From the NCBI GenBank assembly GCA_030522415.1, contig CM060127.1:13253646-13317645 (forward strand): DNA of 64,000 nucleotides, in the 5' to 3' direction. Below are positions 46,053 through 59,540 of this stretch, in pieces. The notes under the pieces are model-generated. The model was not told the origin of the DNA and did no database searches. It was given only the letters and a program-made list of their open reading frames with translations. Source of the stretch: Channallabes apus (Eukaryota > Chordata > Actinopteri > Siluriformes > Clariidae). Within the stretch, counting starts at the first letter, position 1; every line of letters begins with the position of its first letter. The position numbers and the translations under genes were made by a program.

Positions 46053-49000
46053 CTACAGCATAAACATGCCGAAAAAGTTATCAGCTGGATTGTACAGATT
46101 CACCAAAGAGCCTTTTGTCACATGAACAAAAACAGCATCACCCTTGTACAGATGGAAGACCCCACCAAGGTAGCTGTTCCTCAAACTACCCTTTTTGACT
46201 GAGTTTAAATCGTGTCTTCGGTATTCAAGGAGCTTGATGGAACTTCCCAGGTAGCGTGTTGAGTTCTTTTCCACCGTTTGGGAAAAACGACCTTCTGCAC
46301 GGTAGGTCAGCATAGAATACACATAGTAGTAGCCCTCCTCCTGAACGATCAACTTTCCGTCTCTGTATTCAAGCTTATGAAGGAGGAACTGTCCATCGTC
46401 ATTCCATTTCATGATTCCTTCATTTTCAGGTTTATCACGAGCTTCAAAAGAACAACAACAACAACAACAACAAATAAAACATCAAAATGTACTTAAAATG
46501 CTGTTCAAGACAAAATGCACAGTGAGAATTTAGGGGAAAAGTGCTATAGAGAAGCTCATCCTCACCTGCCAGATGTGCCAGAGGTTTTGACGGCGGCAGG
46601 ATTATCGGTGGTTTTGGTTTCTTGGTGACAGGTATTTGGTTATTATGGTCTCCTGAAACACCAGTAGGAAAGGCTGTTACATAATATTCACACCTGTATT
46701 AGTAAATGAATAAAATAAAAAGCAGCAGTTCCTAGTCACGCAATTATCTTTGAAGCATAGTTTGTAGCAAGGGCTGTATTTATAGTGCACATCTGTATCA
46801 CATATCGCACACACAATTCTAGGCATTACTATATATTAAATAAAAAATTCTTAACTTGAGATCCTTCTTATCTTATAGAGCAAATTTTTTAGGATTGAAA
46901 TAATGAACACTTACACTTAACGAGTGTTAAACGAATCATATGAATACTCTGCAAATCTATTCTTTAAAGCACATGAAGTGTTTACAGGAGAGCATATCAA
47001 ATTAACGTTTTTTTTTGTTTTGTTTTTTTAACTTTAAAATATTCCATTAAAATTTAAGTGCTGTTTGTTGTTCAGAAAATTAAATCCTTTATCCTGGGTA
47101 AATATTAATGACTAAATACTATCGCTCAATGTTTTTTATACAACAACAAACTTTGTTTAGAAGAAATCAAACTTTTAAAAACGATCTATTGGTCTGATAG
47201 TTAGTTCTGTTGCATGTGTACAGCGACCTTTACATGTGTACAAGGTGATCATTTATGGGCAGTGCTTGGACCCTGTAGGTTGTAGTTAGTTTCCAGTCTG
47301 AGTAGTGTGAAGTTGTGGAGTGTACGCCAGGTGGTCTTGGGTTTCCTGTTTCTCTAGTCCTTTATGCAATTGGCGGTGGTGGTTGTTGTTTTATTTCGAC
47401 ACTATCATTAAATAATTTTTAGCATTGAAACAAATGGTAGGAAAAACTCTGTGAGTGGCAGGATGTATTCTCTACCTCTCTGTGCTTCAGTCTTGGGCTG
47501 ATCACCATTCTGAAAAAGAGAGCCACGTCATAGCAGAGTTTAGATCGTATCTGATAAGATATTGAAATTATCACACAAATGTTGTGCAAAAGCCGGCATT
47601 AACATAGAACAGATTTGTGTGCAAAATAATGTCTAATGTATGATCATAAAAATGAATATGGTAATACAAACAATATTCAGAACTAAATGATGCACATGAA
47701 CCAAATGAAGATGGCTGCAGAATAACCACAGAAGGGTGGACTAGCTACGCCAACAAGCCACCAGCAAGCAGAGTATATCAAAGAAAGGAAATGAAGCAAG
47801 TGTGCCATGTGGTCTGTGTAAAACATAAACCATGGTATGCATGAAGGTGGTCATGCACAGGGGCTTGTATATGATGGTAGTGTGCATAATTCAGAATACA
47901 AATGGAGAATTATTTGTGTGTCGGTTTACATACTGTAGCATAGGCTTTCTCACACATGCAGTGTATTCTTCCATCCAATTCTTATGCTGCGGTATATATT
48001 CTACAGTGGTATCTCTGTAATTAAGACGTTGGAGTGCTGAAGGTCAGAAGGTTCTCGGTTTGGTCTGTCACTGTTGGGAAAGATACTTCACCTTCTAAAA
48101 TACAAGAAGGCATCGAGCTGACAACCCAACCCTTTAAGTAAAGGATGGAGGGGAGAATTTCTTGCTCAATGTTCCTGATGGACAGACGCTTACCGCCTCC
48201 TCTTCCCTTTGTCCTGTGTAGGTGTGCAGGGGGCTTATCAGAGGGAATTCAAGTTGTGAGTCAAATGGTGGACATGCAAACTTATTGCAGGACACAAGCC
48301 CTCACTCACAATCACACACTTCAGGCACAACACACAACTAGAGTATCCAGAGGAAACCCACAAAACCAGGGAAGAACATGCATCTTCACACAAACAGACC
48401 AGGGATGAGATTTGAACCAGCCACCCTGGAGGTCTTAAGTGGTGGGGCTTACCATAGTATTTAAAAGTAAACCAGTTTATAGTAATATTATCGAATGATA
48501 ATGGAGCATACTTACAACAACATGTCTAATCAAAGTTATTTAAATTTAAAGATTCATGATTTAGAAAAGATTCAAAGCATTTATTGTCATATGCATTTAG
48601 GCTATGAATACTGGCATAGGGATTAAATTAAATAAATAATGATACAGCAGTACATACATTGTGTGTACTTTAATCACAGTTAGGTGAAGGATCTGTGTTA
48701 AAGATGGCAAAAGTGCCAGTAAGCATTTGACCTATTTAATAGTGTCTGTTAGATAAAATAAAAAAAACATATCAGTCTAGACTGTGCATTTCAGTATATC
48801 CTGCCATGCTTTTTCTTTTTATGGCGGGGAAGAGGGGAAATTTTGTTGGTTGGTTGCCAGTATGCGTGAACCGGGGTCTTTTTTTGGCAAGACGTGGGGT
48901 TGTGTGTCATTGATAGTGCCTTCGCAATGACAACAAATAGAAACATATAAGTAACAGATTCTTAAAAAAGCTTTTTTCTACTTCGCCTTTTGCCGTTATC

Positions 49001-49921
49001 ATTATCATTTATCTAGTGTAGGATGTCTGTGGCATTTCCATGCTGAACTTAAAGAGTCCCAAAGTTTCTATATGACACAAACAATTCTAAACATATTTTA
49101 GCCAGTTCAATACAGCACCGAATACTTTTGGGAAATTTTTTTTTTCTTTTTTTTTTTTTTTTTTAACGCCATCCAGGTTTGTGTATGTGCTGTATACAGA
49201 GGTGGCCAAAAGTATTCGAATAAAACTTTAAAGGCATCCTCTCTATCGCTCTTTTCCTCTCTCTCTCTCCCTCTCTCTTTTTTTTTTTTACAATAATGAT
49301 AATCTCGGTAATAAGAATGATTTGTTATTTTTTGCTATGAAATTGATATTACAACAACTCCTTTATTTTTGTAAACCTGCTGGATCCGGCTGAGCATCGA
49401 CTCAAAAAGAGGCATCTACTGTACAAAACTCTGATGTCACTCGTCAATCTGTGCCTGCTTGATCGCTTCCTGAAGATCATGTACAGAAGCTGGTTTCTTG
49501 ACAGCTGCTGCCTTCTTCACCATCGTCCAACACAGGGTTCCACTGGGTTTAGGTCTGGAGATGATCAAGGTTATGGCTCCAGAAACTGAGTACCACTGGC
49601 ACACCATATTTCATCATCATCCAGATTAATTAGTGACATCATATATACCTTTGTAAACACACATAGTGTCATGATGTGTAACTCTTACTGCATCTAAAAG
49701 TGTGTATAGAGTATATATATATTTTTTTCTTCCTTTTTTTCTTTTCTTGTGCCTGTTTTAGAAGGTAAAAAAGCCCACAAAAGTACAGATAGGTTTTAGG
49801 TGCTGTAGGTCAGTTCTGCTGTTTGTTTTACAGGAAGCTAAAGTGCATCTTGCATGTGGGGGGCTTCAAGGAAGAGGAGGAGTCTGACTGAACTACTTAT
49901 ATTAAAACCATTGCATCTATA

Positions 49922-50019
<98 letters not shown>

Positions 50020-50874
50020 TTATATTATATTTTATTTATTTATAATTGATGCAATGGTTTTAATATAAGTACATACACATACTTCTGATTCGAATACAAG
50101 AATTGATGTACAATATTTAAAAGCCAAATTCTATATCGTGTTCAGCTTTTTAATATGATACTTCATTAATCTGTCATCTTTCTCATTGACTATATTAGCA
50201 CTATATACAATATTAACAATAACTGTGCTCTTGTACAAGTCTATCGCGATTATATTTACTTCCTTAACCAAGTGTGGTTATATATAACAAGAAAATTTAA
50301 TATACATATGAAATGAGAATGCTTTAGCAGGTAAATCAAGCTAAGATGAAATACCACATGGGCCAGCTTCATCTCCTGAAACTCAATCATTACACAAGCA
50401 AAACCTACAAATATTTAATCCAGCTTTTTATATGAGTAAAACCTTTCAGGCCAGTGTGTAATTAAGAAGGTGCAATACAAAACCACACCACATAAAAAAA
50501 AGGAAGAAAACCGTGCTGCAGGGCAGAAAGCCAAGATATAAATAAGTTGAGCAAAAATGATTTCCTGAAAGTAAAACACCAGAAAGTAAGAACAGAAAGA
50601 GTCATGATGTACAGCACATGTTTTTCCTTTTTTTTTCACTTACAGATGTAGAGTTGTTTTTAGCCTGGTGAAGATTGTAGATGAAATAACCCTCCACTGC
50701 TAAGCCACAGAAAGACAGGAACACCAGCACCATGAGCGTTTTCTGGACCAGGAGGTTCCTCCGGGTCTTCATCCGTGTTAATCCTGGTTTAGGGGGCAGC
50801 GGCGGGGGTAAGTTGGTACCGCTGTCCACTACAAACACAGAGGGGTATGACATACATTTGTCAGTCATGTTCAT
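46053..50874 (-). CDS. tnfsf14: TNFSF14 (LIGHT)-like TNF ligand, copy A
   Basis: Four exons on the - strand: 50644..50874, 47476..47509, 46566..46652, 46053..46441. They splice in frame to 246 residues (human TNFSF14: 240). Exon 1 encodes a cytoplasmic tail with YPSVFVVDSGT (compare human PSVFVVDGQT) and an SH3-type LPPPLPPKPG, then a signal-anchor at residues 46-68 ending GLAVEGYF (human GLAVQGWF). Exon 2 is a 34-nt stalk. Exon 3 is Pro/Lys-rich and ends KPLAHLAG, the start of the TNF homology domain. Exon 4 holds YRDGKLIVQEEGYYYVYS, NSYLGGVFHLYKGD and a C-terminal FFGMFML. Sequons: NNS/NST after the membrane and NST in the domain. Donors are GTAAGTG, GTAGAGA and GTGAGGA. All introns end in AG. 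No cysteine occurs in exon 4. Expected role: membrane-bound or shed trimer that engages HVEM/LTBR-type receptors. FASLG is the main alternative, but the N-terminal motif favours TNFSF14. Confidence 0.88.
48225..48450 (-). repeat. diverged SINE in intron 1 of copy A
   Basis: The reverse strand follows the SINE order (CCACTTAAGACCTCCAGGGT, GTTCAAATCTCATCCCTGG, TTTCCTCTGGATACTC). It is absent from intron 1 of copy B. Confidence 0.55.
49200..49625 (-). repeat. Tc1-like remnant in intron 1 of copy A
   Basis: Opens with GTGGCCAAAAGTATTCGAAT. It contains a degraded segment around GGGTTCCACTGGGTTTAGGT that corresponds to the PNPVE(L/P)C-type third catalytic region on the reverse strand. Not found in copy B. 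Confidence 0.5.
49896..50070. repeat. hairpin: 23-bp inverted repeat around (ATCT)n(AT)n
   Basis: ACTTATATTAAAACCATTGC starts the left arm and its perfect reverse complement ends the right arm. Between them are about nine ATCT units and a long AT run. It could extrude as a cruciform. The corresponding place in copy B (about 62975-63010) lacks the hairpin. Confidence 0.8.
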
Positions 50875-51261
50875 GCAGTCCTGGAGGCCTGAACTCTAGC
50901 TGAAGAACAGGTGAGAGAAGAATCTAGGCGAGATAAGATGCTGAGCAATGGCTGAGGTGGCAACGTTGCAGATAACTCCCACTCTGGTACGCTGTTTCTC
51001 ACACACACATGCTCACACGTGCTCACATACACATATATGCTGAGTGTGATCGAGCTATCACATCAAAGTGGGTGGACGCTTGCACCACAACGAAGGCCAA
51101 ATTTAGATCATTAAACCAAGCAATGTGCATTTTTTAAACAAACTAAGAATATAAAGTTTTGGTTTCTGTTTGTGTTTTTCAAACTGTTCAATCTGAGTAT
51201 GAGGAAATTGTTTCAAAGGTGTGATAAAGGCAGCATAAGAAAGCACCATCTCTATATCTCA

Positions 51262-51265
51262 CTCT

Positions 51266-51294
<29 letters not shown>
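51262..51294 (+). repeat. (AC)n microsatellite
   Basis: About 15 AC units about 390 bp upstream of the TNFSF14 copy A start codon. Confidence 0.9.
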
Positions 51295-51296
<2 letters not shown>

Positions 51297-52147
51297 CCAT
51301 GCGCACGCAGGTCGTGGATGAAAACTGACCTAAATTCACCTCAGTGTTTCTGTTGAACTGAGAAACATTGCATATAGACAGCAGAAACTCTGTATATGGA
51401 TTCTTTATCAGCACACCTGTCAGGTGGACTAACAAGCTTGTTACATTTTACAGTAAAGACTGCCGGAGTAAAATCAACCAAATCATTTCAGCTCACTGGC
51501 GCTCCTTTTGCACTGACAGATACATAGGGTATGGATACTAGGGTTTAAAAAGACTTCTTTAGAAGTTGAAGTATCAACTCAAGCTTTTTACTCAAGTAAA
51601 AGTGTAAAAGTACTGGTTTCAAAACTACTTAAAGTATAAAAGTAAAAAATTAAGGATAAAAGCTTAGGCTGTGGCACGGGCCTATATACTGCACTAACAC
51701 CTCATAATAAAAAATGTGTTGTTGTTTTTGTTGTATTTTTTAACGGCCATAGTGATTTGGGATACTGTATATGGCAATTGAAAAATAATGCATTTTCGTA
51801 CAATGCAAATACATTAAAGAACCATATATGTGTACTACTGAGCATTAACATGTTTCATGGAGAAGAAGATATGATAACTAGTTGCCTATAATTATTTTAA
51901 TGGTGCAAAAAGTCAAACTTCAGAGGCGTGTCATCAGTAACCTTTATTGGAATGTAAATGTACATCCAAGCTTAGCTGCAGGAATCTGTGAGGGCAACAT
52001 ATAAGAAAATTAGTGCACCCAAGGCAGGCTTAGTAACAATTACCCTTGTATGGTTGCCTACAATAAACATTAGTGCTGTCAGAATGAATGATTAATCCAA
52101 GTGATTAATCAAAAGAGAAAAAAAAAGAAGAAAAAAAAATATATATA

Positions 52148-52149
<2 letters not shown>

Positions 52150-52178
<29 letters not shown>

Positions 52179-52200
52179 ACATATATATATATATACAGTA
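52150..52200 (+). repeat. (TG)n/(TA)n microsatellite
   Basis: GTGTGT tract followed by ATATAT, inside the hAT relic. Confidence 0.85.
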
Positions 52201-52515
52201 TAATCATTCCTGTTACCTTCCTGGTGCGGTTACCTTCCTCGCTGGTGCTTGGTTGTGACATTTCGCTCGAATGAGTCTCTATCACGTCTACTTATCACAA
52301 CCTTATCAGCCGAAAATGCTAATTTATTCAAACGTCCTTGCTGGAGTGTGTGACGTGACGTCATGTGCAGGTGCGATGGATCGCGTACCAACCAATAGGG
52401 TGTCGGAATGGTATGTTTATACTTCTCATCCAACCATAATCAAATTCGCTACATCCGGATGATGCGATTTATTTGGGTGTTTTTTTGTTTCTTTGGTTTT
52501 TTGAATGACAAGCTA

Positions 52516-54116
<1,601 letters not shown>

Positions 54117-54419
54117 TAAAATAAAATAGATGTAACGAGGCTATTTTTTAAAATGTAAGGAGTAGAAAGTACAGATAACTGCGTGAAAAGTTAAGGAGTA
54201 GAAGTAAAAAGTCGGCTGAAAAAGAATTACTCCAGGAAAGTATACTGTAGATACCCAAAATTTCTACTTAAGTAAGGTAACGAAGTATTTGTATTTGTTC
54301 GTTCAAGCATTCATGTGATGGTCTGTGAAGTGTTGTGTCCCCGTGACATCATTTCCAAAATGGTGGTGTGCCTGGGTAGCACATGTGACCAAACAATCCA
54401 AAAAAAAAAAAAAAGAATT

Positions 54420-54645
54420 TTTTTTTAGAGTTATCAGCCTGAAAAATGACCAATTAACAGCACCTCAGATTAGAGGCGTTATGAAGTTTTTACAGAGCAG
54501 AAGTAGCAGAAACATCTCAATATCAACTGTTCAAAGGAGATCAATGCATATTTTGGACGCCTTCAGCATTCCTTTACAATGTAGAAAGAAATAAAAATCA
54601 GGAACCATCATGGAGTTAGAAAGTGACCACAAACTTTTGAATGGT
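54420..54645 (+). repeat. Tc1-like terminal fragment
   Basis: Ends with AAACTTTTGAATGGTAGTGT, a terminal sequence of another fish Tc1-like family. The interior is short and non-coding. It runs directly into an (AT)n tract at 54650-54697. Confidence 0.5.
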
Positions 54646-54646
54646 A

Positions 54647-54649
<3 letters not shown>

Positions 54650-54697
<48 letters not shown>
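54650..54697 (+). repeat. (AT)n microsatellite
   Basis: About 24 AT units. Confidence 0.95.
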
Positions 54698-54701
<4 letters not shown>

Positions 54702-55038
54702 CTATTCTTGCTGCATTTCTTGAACAAACCGACATAAAAGAAATTAATTAAAGATATAAAACATAGGGCTTTTAACCATTAAAAATAAAAATTACATGTA
54801 ACATCTTTCAAAATGTGTCCAAATGTTAAGTAAATAAGCTTCAACACTGAGTTAATAAAATATTCACCATGTCCTCAAGTACAAGACAAAAGCAGCAACA
54901 TACAGCAGAAGCATGACATCTAGTCCAGACAGACACACAAAAAAACATTTAAAAATCATCATGTCAAATAAAATAATACAATGTTTCTTTTTTGTTTAAT
55001 TTTATGAAAGGTGCCAATAATTATATAAATATACAGTA

Positions 55039-56213
55039 CAGTGGTGTGAAAAACTATTTGCCCCCTTCCTGATTTCTTATTCTTTTGCATGTTTGTCACA
55101 CTTAAATGTTTCTGCTCATCAAAAAGCGTTAACTATTAGTCAAAGATAACATATTTGAACACAAAATGCAGTTTTTAAATGAAGGTTTACGTTATTAAGG
55201 GAGAAAAAAAACTCCAAATCTACATGGCCCTGTGTGAAAAAGTGATTGCCCCCCTTGTTAAAAAATAACTTAACTGTGGTTTATCACACCTGAGTTCAAT
55301 TTCTGTAGTCACCCCCAGGCCTGATTACTGCCACACCTGTTTCAATCAAGAAATCACTTAAATAGGAGCTACCTGACACAGAGAAGTAGACCAAAAGCAC
55401 CTCAAAAGCTAGACATCATGCCAAGATCCAAAGAAATTCAGGAACAAATGAGAACAAAAGTAATTGAGATCTATCAGTCTGGTAAAGGTTATAAAGCCAT
55501 TTCTAAAGCTTTGGGACTCCAGCGAACCACAGTGAGAGCCATTATCCACAAATGGCAAAAACATGGAACAGTGGTGAACCTTCCCAGGAGTGGCCGGCCG
55601 ACCAAAATTACCCCAAGAGCGCAGAGACGACTCATCCGAGAGGCCACAAAAGACCCCAGGACAACATCTAAAGAACTGCAGGCCTCACTTGCCTCAAATA
55701 AGGTCAGTGTTCACGACTCCACCATAAGAAAGAGACTGGGCAAAAACGACCTGCATGGCAGATTTCCAAGGCGCAAACCACTTTTAAGTCCTGACCTGAA
55801 TCCTATTGAGATGTTGTGGCATGACCTTAAAAAGGCAGTTCATGCTAGAAAACCCTCAAATAAAGCTGAATTACAACAATTCTGCAAAGATGAGTGGGCC
55901 AAAATTCCTCCAGAGCGCTGTAAAAGACTCGTTGCAAGTTATCGCAAACGCTTGATTGCAGTTATTGCTGCTAAGGGTGGCCCAACCAGTTATCAGGTTC
56001 AGGGGGCAATTACTTTTTCACACAGGGCCATGTAGGTTTGGATTTTTTTTCTCCCTAAATAATAAACCCCCTCATTTAAAAACTGCATTTTGTGTTTACT
56101 TGTGTTATCTTTGACTAATAGTTAAATGTGTTTGATGATCAGAAACATTTTGTGTGACAAACATGCAAAAGAATAAGAAATCAGGAGGGGGCAAATAGTT
56201 TTTCACACCACTG
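55039..56213 (+). mobile_element. Tc1-like transposon with internal deletion
   Basis: Both inverted ends (CAGTGGTGTGAAAAACTATT) and TA flanks (55037-55038, 56214-56215) are intact. It is shorter than the sister at 52516-54116 mainly because about 0.4 kb of transposase-core DNA is missing. Ends and leader are almost identical to the sister copy. Confidence 0.92.
55418..56035 (+). CDS. open 205-codon Tc1 transposase derivative without catalytic Asp residues
   Basis: Continuous frame starting MPRSKEIQEQMRTKVIEIYQ. Residues 1-124 carry both helix-turn-helix units (AISKALGLQRTTVRAII and VSVHDSTIRKRLGKN) and the GRPTK hook, with no stop. At [14 protein letters not shown] an in-frame deletion joins the DNA-binding part straight to the C-terminal segment. 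The two Asp-containing blocks (TDETK, QQDND) are removed and only the last acidic residue is kept. The usual terminal TAG after GGPTSY is CAG, so the frame reads 12 codons into the 3' trailer. The product should still bind its terminal repeats but cannot cut. Whether it is expressed is unknown; it may be a chance open relic. Confidence 0.6.
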   Translation: MPRSKEIQEQMRTKVIEIYQSGKGYKAISKALGLQRTTVRAIIHKWQKHGTVVNLPRSGRPTKITPRAQRRLIREATKDPRTTSKELQASLASNKVSVHDSTIRKRLGKNDLHGRFPRRKPLLSPDLNPIEMLWHDLKKAVHARKPSNKAELQQFCKDEWAKIPPERCKRLVASYRKRLIAVIAAKGGPTSYQVQGAITFSHRAM

Positions 56214-56215
56214 TA

Positions 56216-57190
56216 TATAAGCTGTGTATAAAGCAGTACACTATATCATGCACTATATATTATGGTGGTAACCACGATCTAATCTGATACAAATACATAT
56301 ATGAATAGTAGTGGTGGCACTATTAAGTAATAAAAGTTGCACAGCGGGTTTCCACCCTCTTTTGAGATTTGTAATGCTCAGTGGGTGCGAGCGAGCAGGC
56401 TGAAAAGATAGTTAAATATGATAGTATTTATTAAGGTGTGACAGTGATTGACTGCTAAATCAGATCATCAGGTTATTTCCATGTCAGAACCGACACAAAC
56501 TGAAATAATAACAATGCAAGCATAATACAATTAAAACACACATACATCTCTGGTTAGGATAAGTTATGAGCTAGAGTGAGGTAGCTGTGGTGGAGGAACT
56601 GTCAGAGCCAGAATTCACACATGCATTGACACTGGTGTCACTTCCTAGGCCTAACATTAAACAAGTGCAAGAGAAATACAGATGCTGATCAGAGGGTCAG
56701 GGGTTTGAGTCCCATTACTGCCAGGTTGCCACTGTTGGGCACTTGGGCAAGATTCCCGATGTAAAGGATAATCCACTAGAACGGAATTGATTGCACGGTG
56801 AAACAGCGGACCGAGATCAGGATGCCTGGAAAGCTAAAAATTCAAACCATGGCCTACTTGATGAGGACGAAATAAATAAACAAATAAATAAATAAATAAA
56901 GAACAAGCTAGTCATACACGATTCAGGTTTAAATTCAAATACAGATCCAAAGACAGAAAGTGTTACACGTCTATTCCATACAAAGTGCTAGCATTTTATA
57001 TACGGTAGGTGTTCAAATAGAAAACCTTTCAAACCCATAATGTGAGTATAGTAGCAGCAGCTGCTCCTGTAATGTCATAGTATAATCCTACACTTTGTTA
57101 GATCATCACAATGACCTTTCAACCCATCTGTACACTTAAAATGACAAACATGGAAAGTGAAACTACAATATGTAAAATTTGAACTCAAAA
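56216..57190. other. intergenic; SINE-like fragment
   Basis: At about 56685-56790 a fragment of the second SINE family occurs (GATCAGAGGGTCAGGGGTTT, GCCACTGTTGGGCACTTGGG). An AAATAAATAAAT run lies at about 56870-56900. No gene seen. Confidence 0.45.
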
Positions 57191-57194
57191 TTCT

Positions 57195-57425
57195 GGGGCA
57201 CGATGGCTCAGCGGTTAGCAACATCACGCCACACCTCCAGGGAAGGGGGTTCGAGTCCCGCCTCCAGTCTGTGTATATTTCTGCTTGGTGAGTTTCCCCC
57301 GGGTGCTCCAGTTTCCTCCTACAGTCCAAAGGCATGTGTAGGCTGATTGGTGTTTCCAATTTGCTGTAGTGTTTGATTGTGTATCTGAGTGAGTGTGAGT
57401 GTAGGTATGCGGCACAAGCAAGCAA
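57195..57425 (+). repeat. diverged SINE
   Basis: GGGGCACGATGGCTCAGCGG, then CACCTCCAGGG, a box-B-like GGTTCGAGTCCC and CCTCCTACAGTCCAAAGGCA. The box order matches the GAATGAAT family, but the 3' end differs. Confidence 0.7.
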
Positions 57426-57429
57426 TAAA

Positions 57430-58210
57430 TGAAACCTTTAAAAAACTAAACTGCATAACAGATGAAAATTTCCAATAAAAGAAAAAAGATCTTTCTGGTT
57501 CCTGGGTCAGGAAATAATAATAATAAATCTACCTCTATTTTACAACCTTCCACATACAACACATCATATTGGTGTTTTCTTCTAATGAAATCATTTTACA
57601 TCATTATACTGTCTAAATATCACAGCAGCTGCATCTCTGTCCTTTTTATTAGCATGCTCTCAAGTTTTCATCCCCGTAGGCGCCTTATCTATACTTTCAT
57701 CTATAGACGCCTCAGTGTTTTTGTCTAATGGCTGAAAATGGCGAAAACCTGAACAAACTGACATTTAGGGCTGGGGAAGGGGTAAAAGAAAGCTGTATGT
57801 TTAGGGAAAATGCTTGTAACAGTGAAAACCAGTATGTAAAAAAAGAGTTGGAAATATAATGGACAAGGGGTGGAAATGATGACAATTTTTTCATCCCAGT
57901 CAAAAAGTAATTCTCATGTCTTCATGATTAATATGATTAGCATAAATGTACATTTTTGAAGAATGTATATTTCTGCTAATTATATTACTATGATAAAGGC
58001 TTTTTATTGTCATTATTTCCACTCTTCACTCTTCAAGAATGAGATCTGTAAAAAAAATTAAAAAAATAAAATAAAACTGTAATCTCACATTAATGTCTTA
58101 AAACTGAGGGTGCAAAAACTTTTGCACCATATAAATAAAGCAGCATGGTTGGAAAGGGAGCTTTGAGGTTGCCATCTGCTGGAACTTGTGTTTCAGTGCT
58201 GATCTATTAA

Positions 58211-58251
<41 letters not shown>

Positions 58252-59020
58252 CACACACAGACACACACACACACAAATGTATTTCTTGCTAATTGAAAAT
58301 AATTTATTAATATTAACTCTAAGCAGAGATCATTTATCCCATAACACAGTTTGTCTTTAAAATGACCCTGAACTGTGATTTATACCAGTGCAGCCACACT
58401 AATTGTAAATATGGTATGAGCTCTTACTCCAATAAGTTGTAAGGCCATTGCTGAATGGAAATTTAAAACACTGGTACTATTATGATCAAACATATACAGT
58501 AACAAAGGAATTCTTTTTATAACGTACAATCCTGCAGAAGATGTCGTTGAGTGATTCCTCTTCCTGGCAGACAGGAGTGAGCCCTAATGTGATCTTCTCT
58601 TGTTGTAGCACATCTGTCTCAAGCTTCTATGCATTTATAATGTGCTTTTCTGCTTACCTTTTTCCATGTAATGATTAAAATCATGTAATGATTTGTTAAA
58701 TAAAAAAAAATAGTTTTTTTTTTATTCTCCCATTCTGATGTGAAGCTCTTGAATTGTGTCTGCATGGTTTAATGCACTGGACTACGGTCATATAATTACT
58801 GTAACTGGCTGGAAAACTACATTAGTAATAAGGTGCAGGTGAAAATGTCCTGGAAAACCCATTGACAGTTTATTAATTTTATATCCTGGAAGCGCAGGTA
58901 TTTTCCCATTTAAGGCTTCCATGTCCATTATATCGAGGAGCATTCAGGTCAAACATGAAGGAAGGTGTAAAACTGACATTTACAGAATATTTCAGGCACA
59001 ATGCAGTGTTGAGACGCTTA
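57430..59020. other. intergenic; CT/CA microsatellite
   Basis: (TC)n at about 58216-58247 is followed by (AC)n to about 58276. No gene or transposon recognised. Confidence 0.45.
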
Positions 59021-59079
59021 GCCGCAGGAAGAAAGTCATACATCCGTGATTGATGATCTCGGAGCCCACTGCAGTCATT

Positions 59080-59300
59080 TCCGTGAGCATTCAGCAAGTG
59101 GAACGCCTGATTTAAAAAATTTACAAATACTGCAGTTTGTCACAATCATTTACCAACACCACTTGCACATTACAGGAACTTGGCAGGGAGTTGCCATGTT
59201 CCCCATACAGTCTTTACATTCTGTACCTCGCGCCAATGCATTTCCACATGTTTGGACCTTTGAAGATGTTCCTGGGAGGCAAGTGTTTCAGATGTAAAGA
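59080..59300 (+). pseudogene. Mos1-type mariner transposase fragment
   Basis: 59165-59300 reads QELGRELPCSPYSLYILYLA then FGPLKMFLGGKCFRCKE, the C-terminus of a Mos1-like mariner transposase. It is homologous to 40553-40800, including the upstream non-catalytic part (GTGGAACGCCTGAT). Confidence 0.6.
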
Positions 59301-59540
59301 AGGCAAACATGTATGGGTATCCTATAGGTTTGGGATGTTTTCATCTTTTAGTGACTGATAAATAAAATGGGTAAAAATTTTACGATATTGTACAGCAGGT
59401 TGTTTTAGAGGAGTCTTTGCAATGTTGATTAACACTGTGTAAAGTAACACGGCTCAAGCCTTGTCCTGCTACTTTGTCAGGAAAAAATAGAAAGTATTTC
59501 CAAAAAAACAGACTGAATGTATGTTCAGCATAATGTATGT

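Larger units (their letters stand above)
45440..50910 (-). repeat. segmental duplication, copy A
   Basis: Collinear with 59310-63998. Shared blocks include the downstream flank (45440-45760 with 59310-59935), a Tc1-like fragment (45749-45960), all four exons of the TNFSF14-like gene, intron 2 and intron 3, and parts of intron 1 (48780-49080 with 62590-62930; 50100-50640 with 63110-63730). Copy A has a longer intron 1 (3134 bp compared with 1310 bp) because of later insertions. Confidence 0.85.

Noticed and set aside
46053..50874. Assignment of the - strand genes to FASLG
   Set aside because: The proline-rich tail and SSYLGGVF motif are FasL-like, but YPSVFVVD, GLAVEGYF, the DGKLIVQEEGYYYVYS strand and the FGMFML end fit TNFSF14 better. 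Kept as an alternative.
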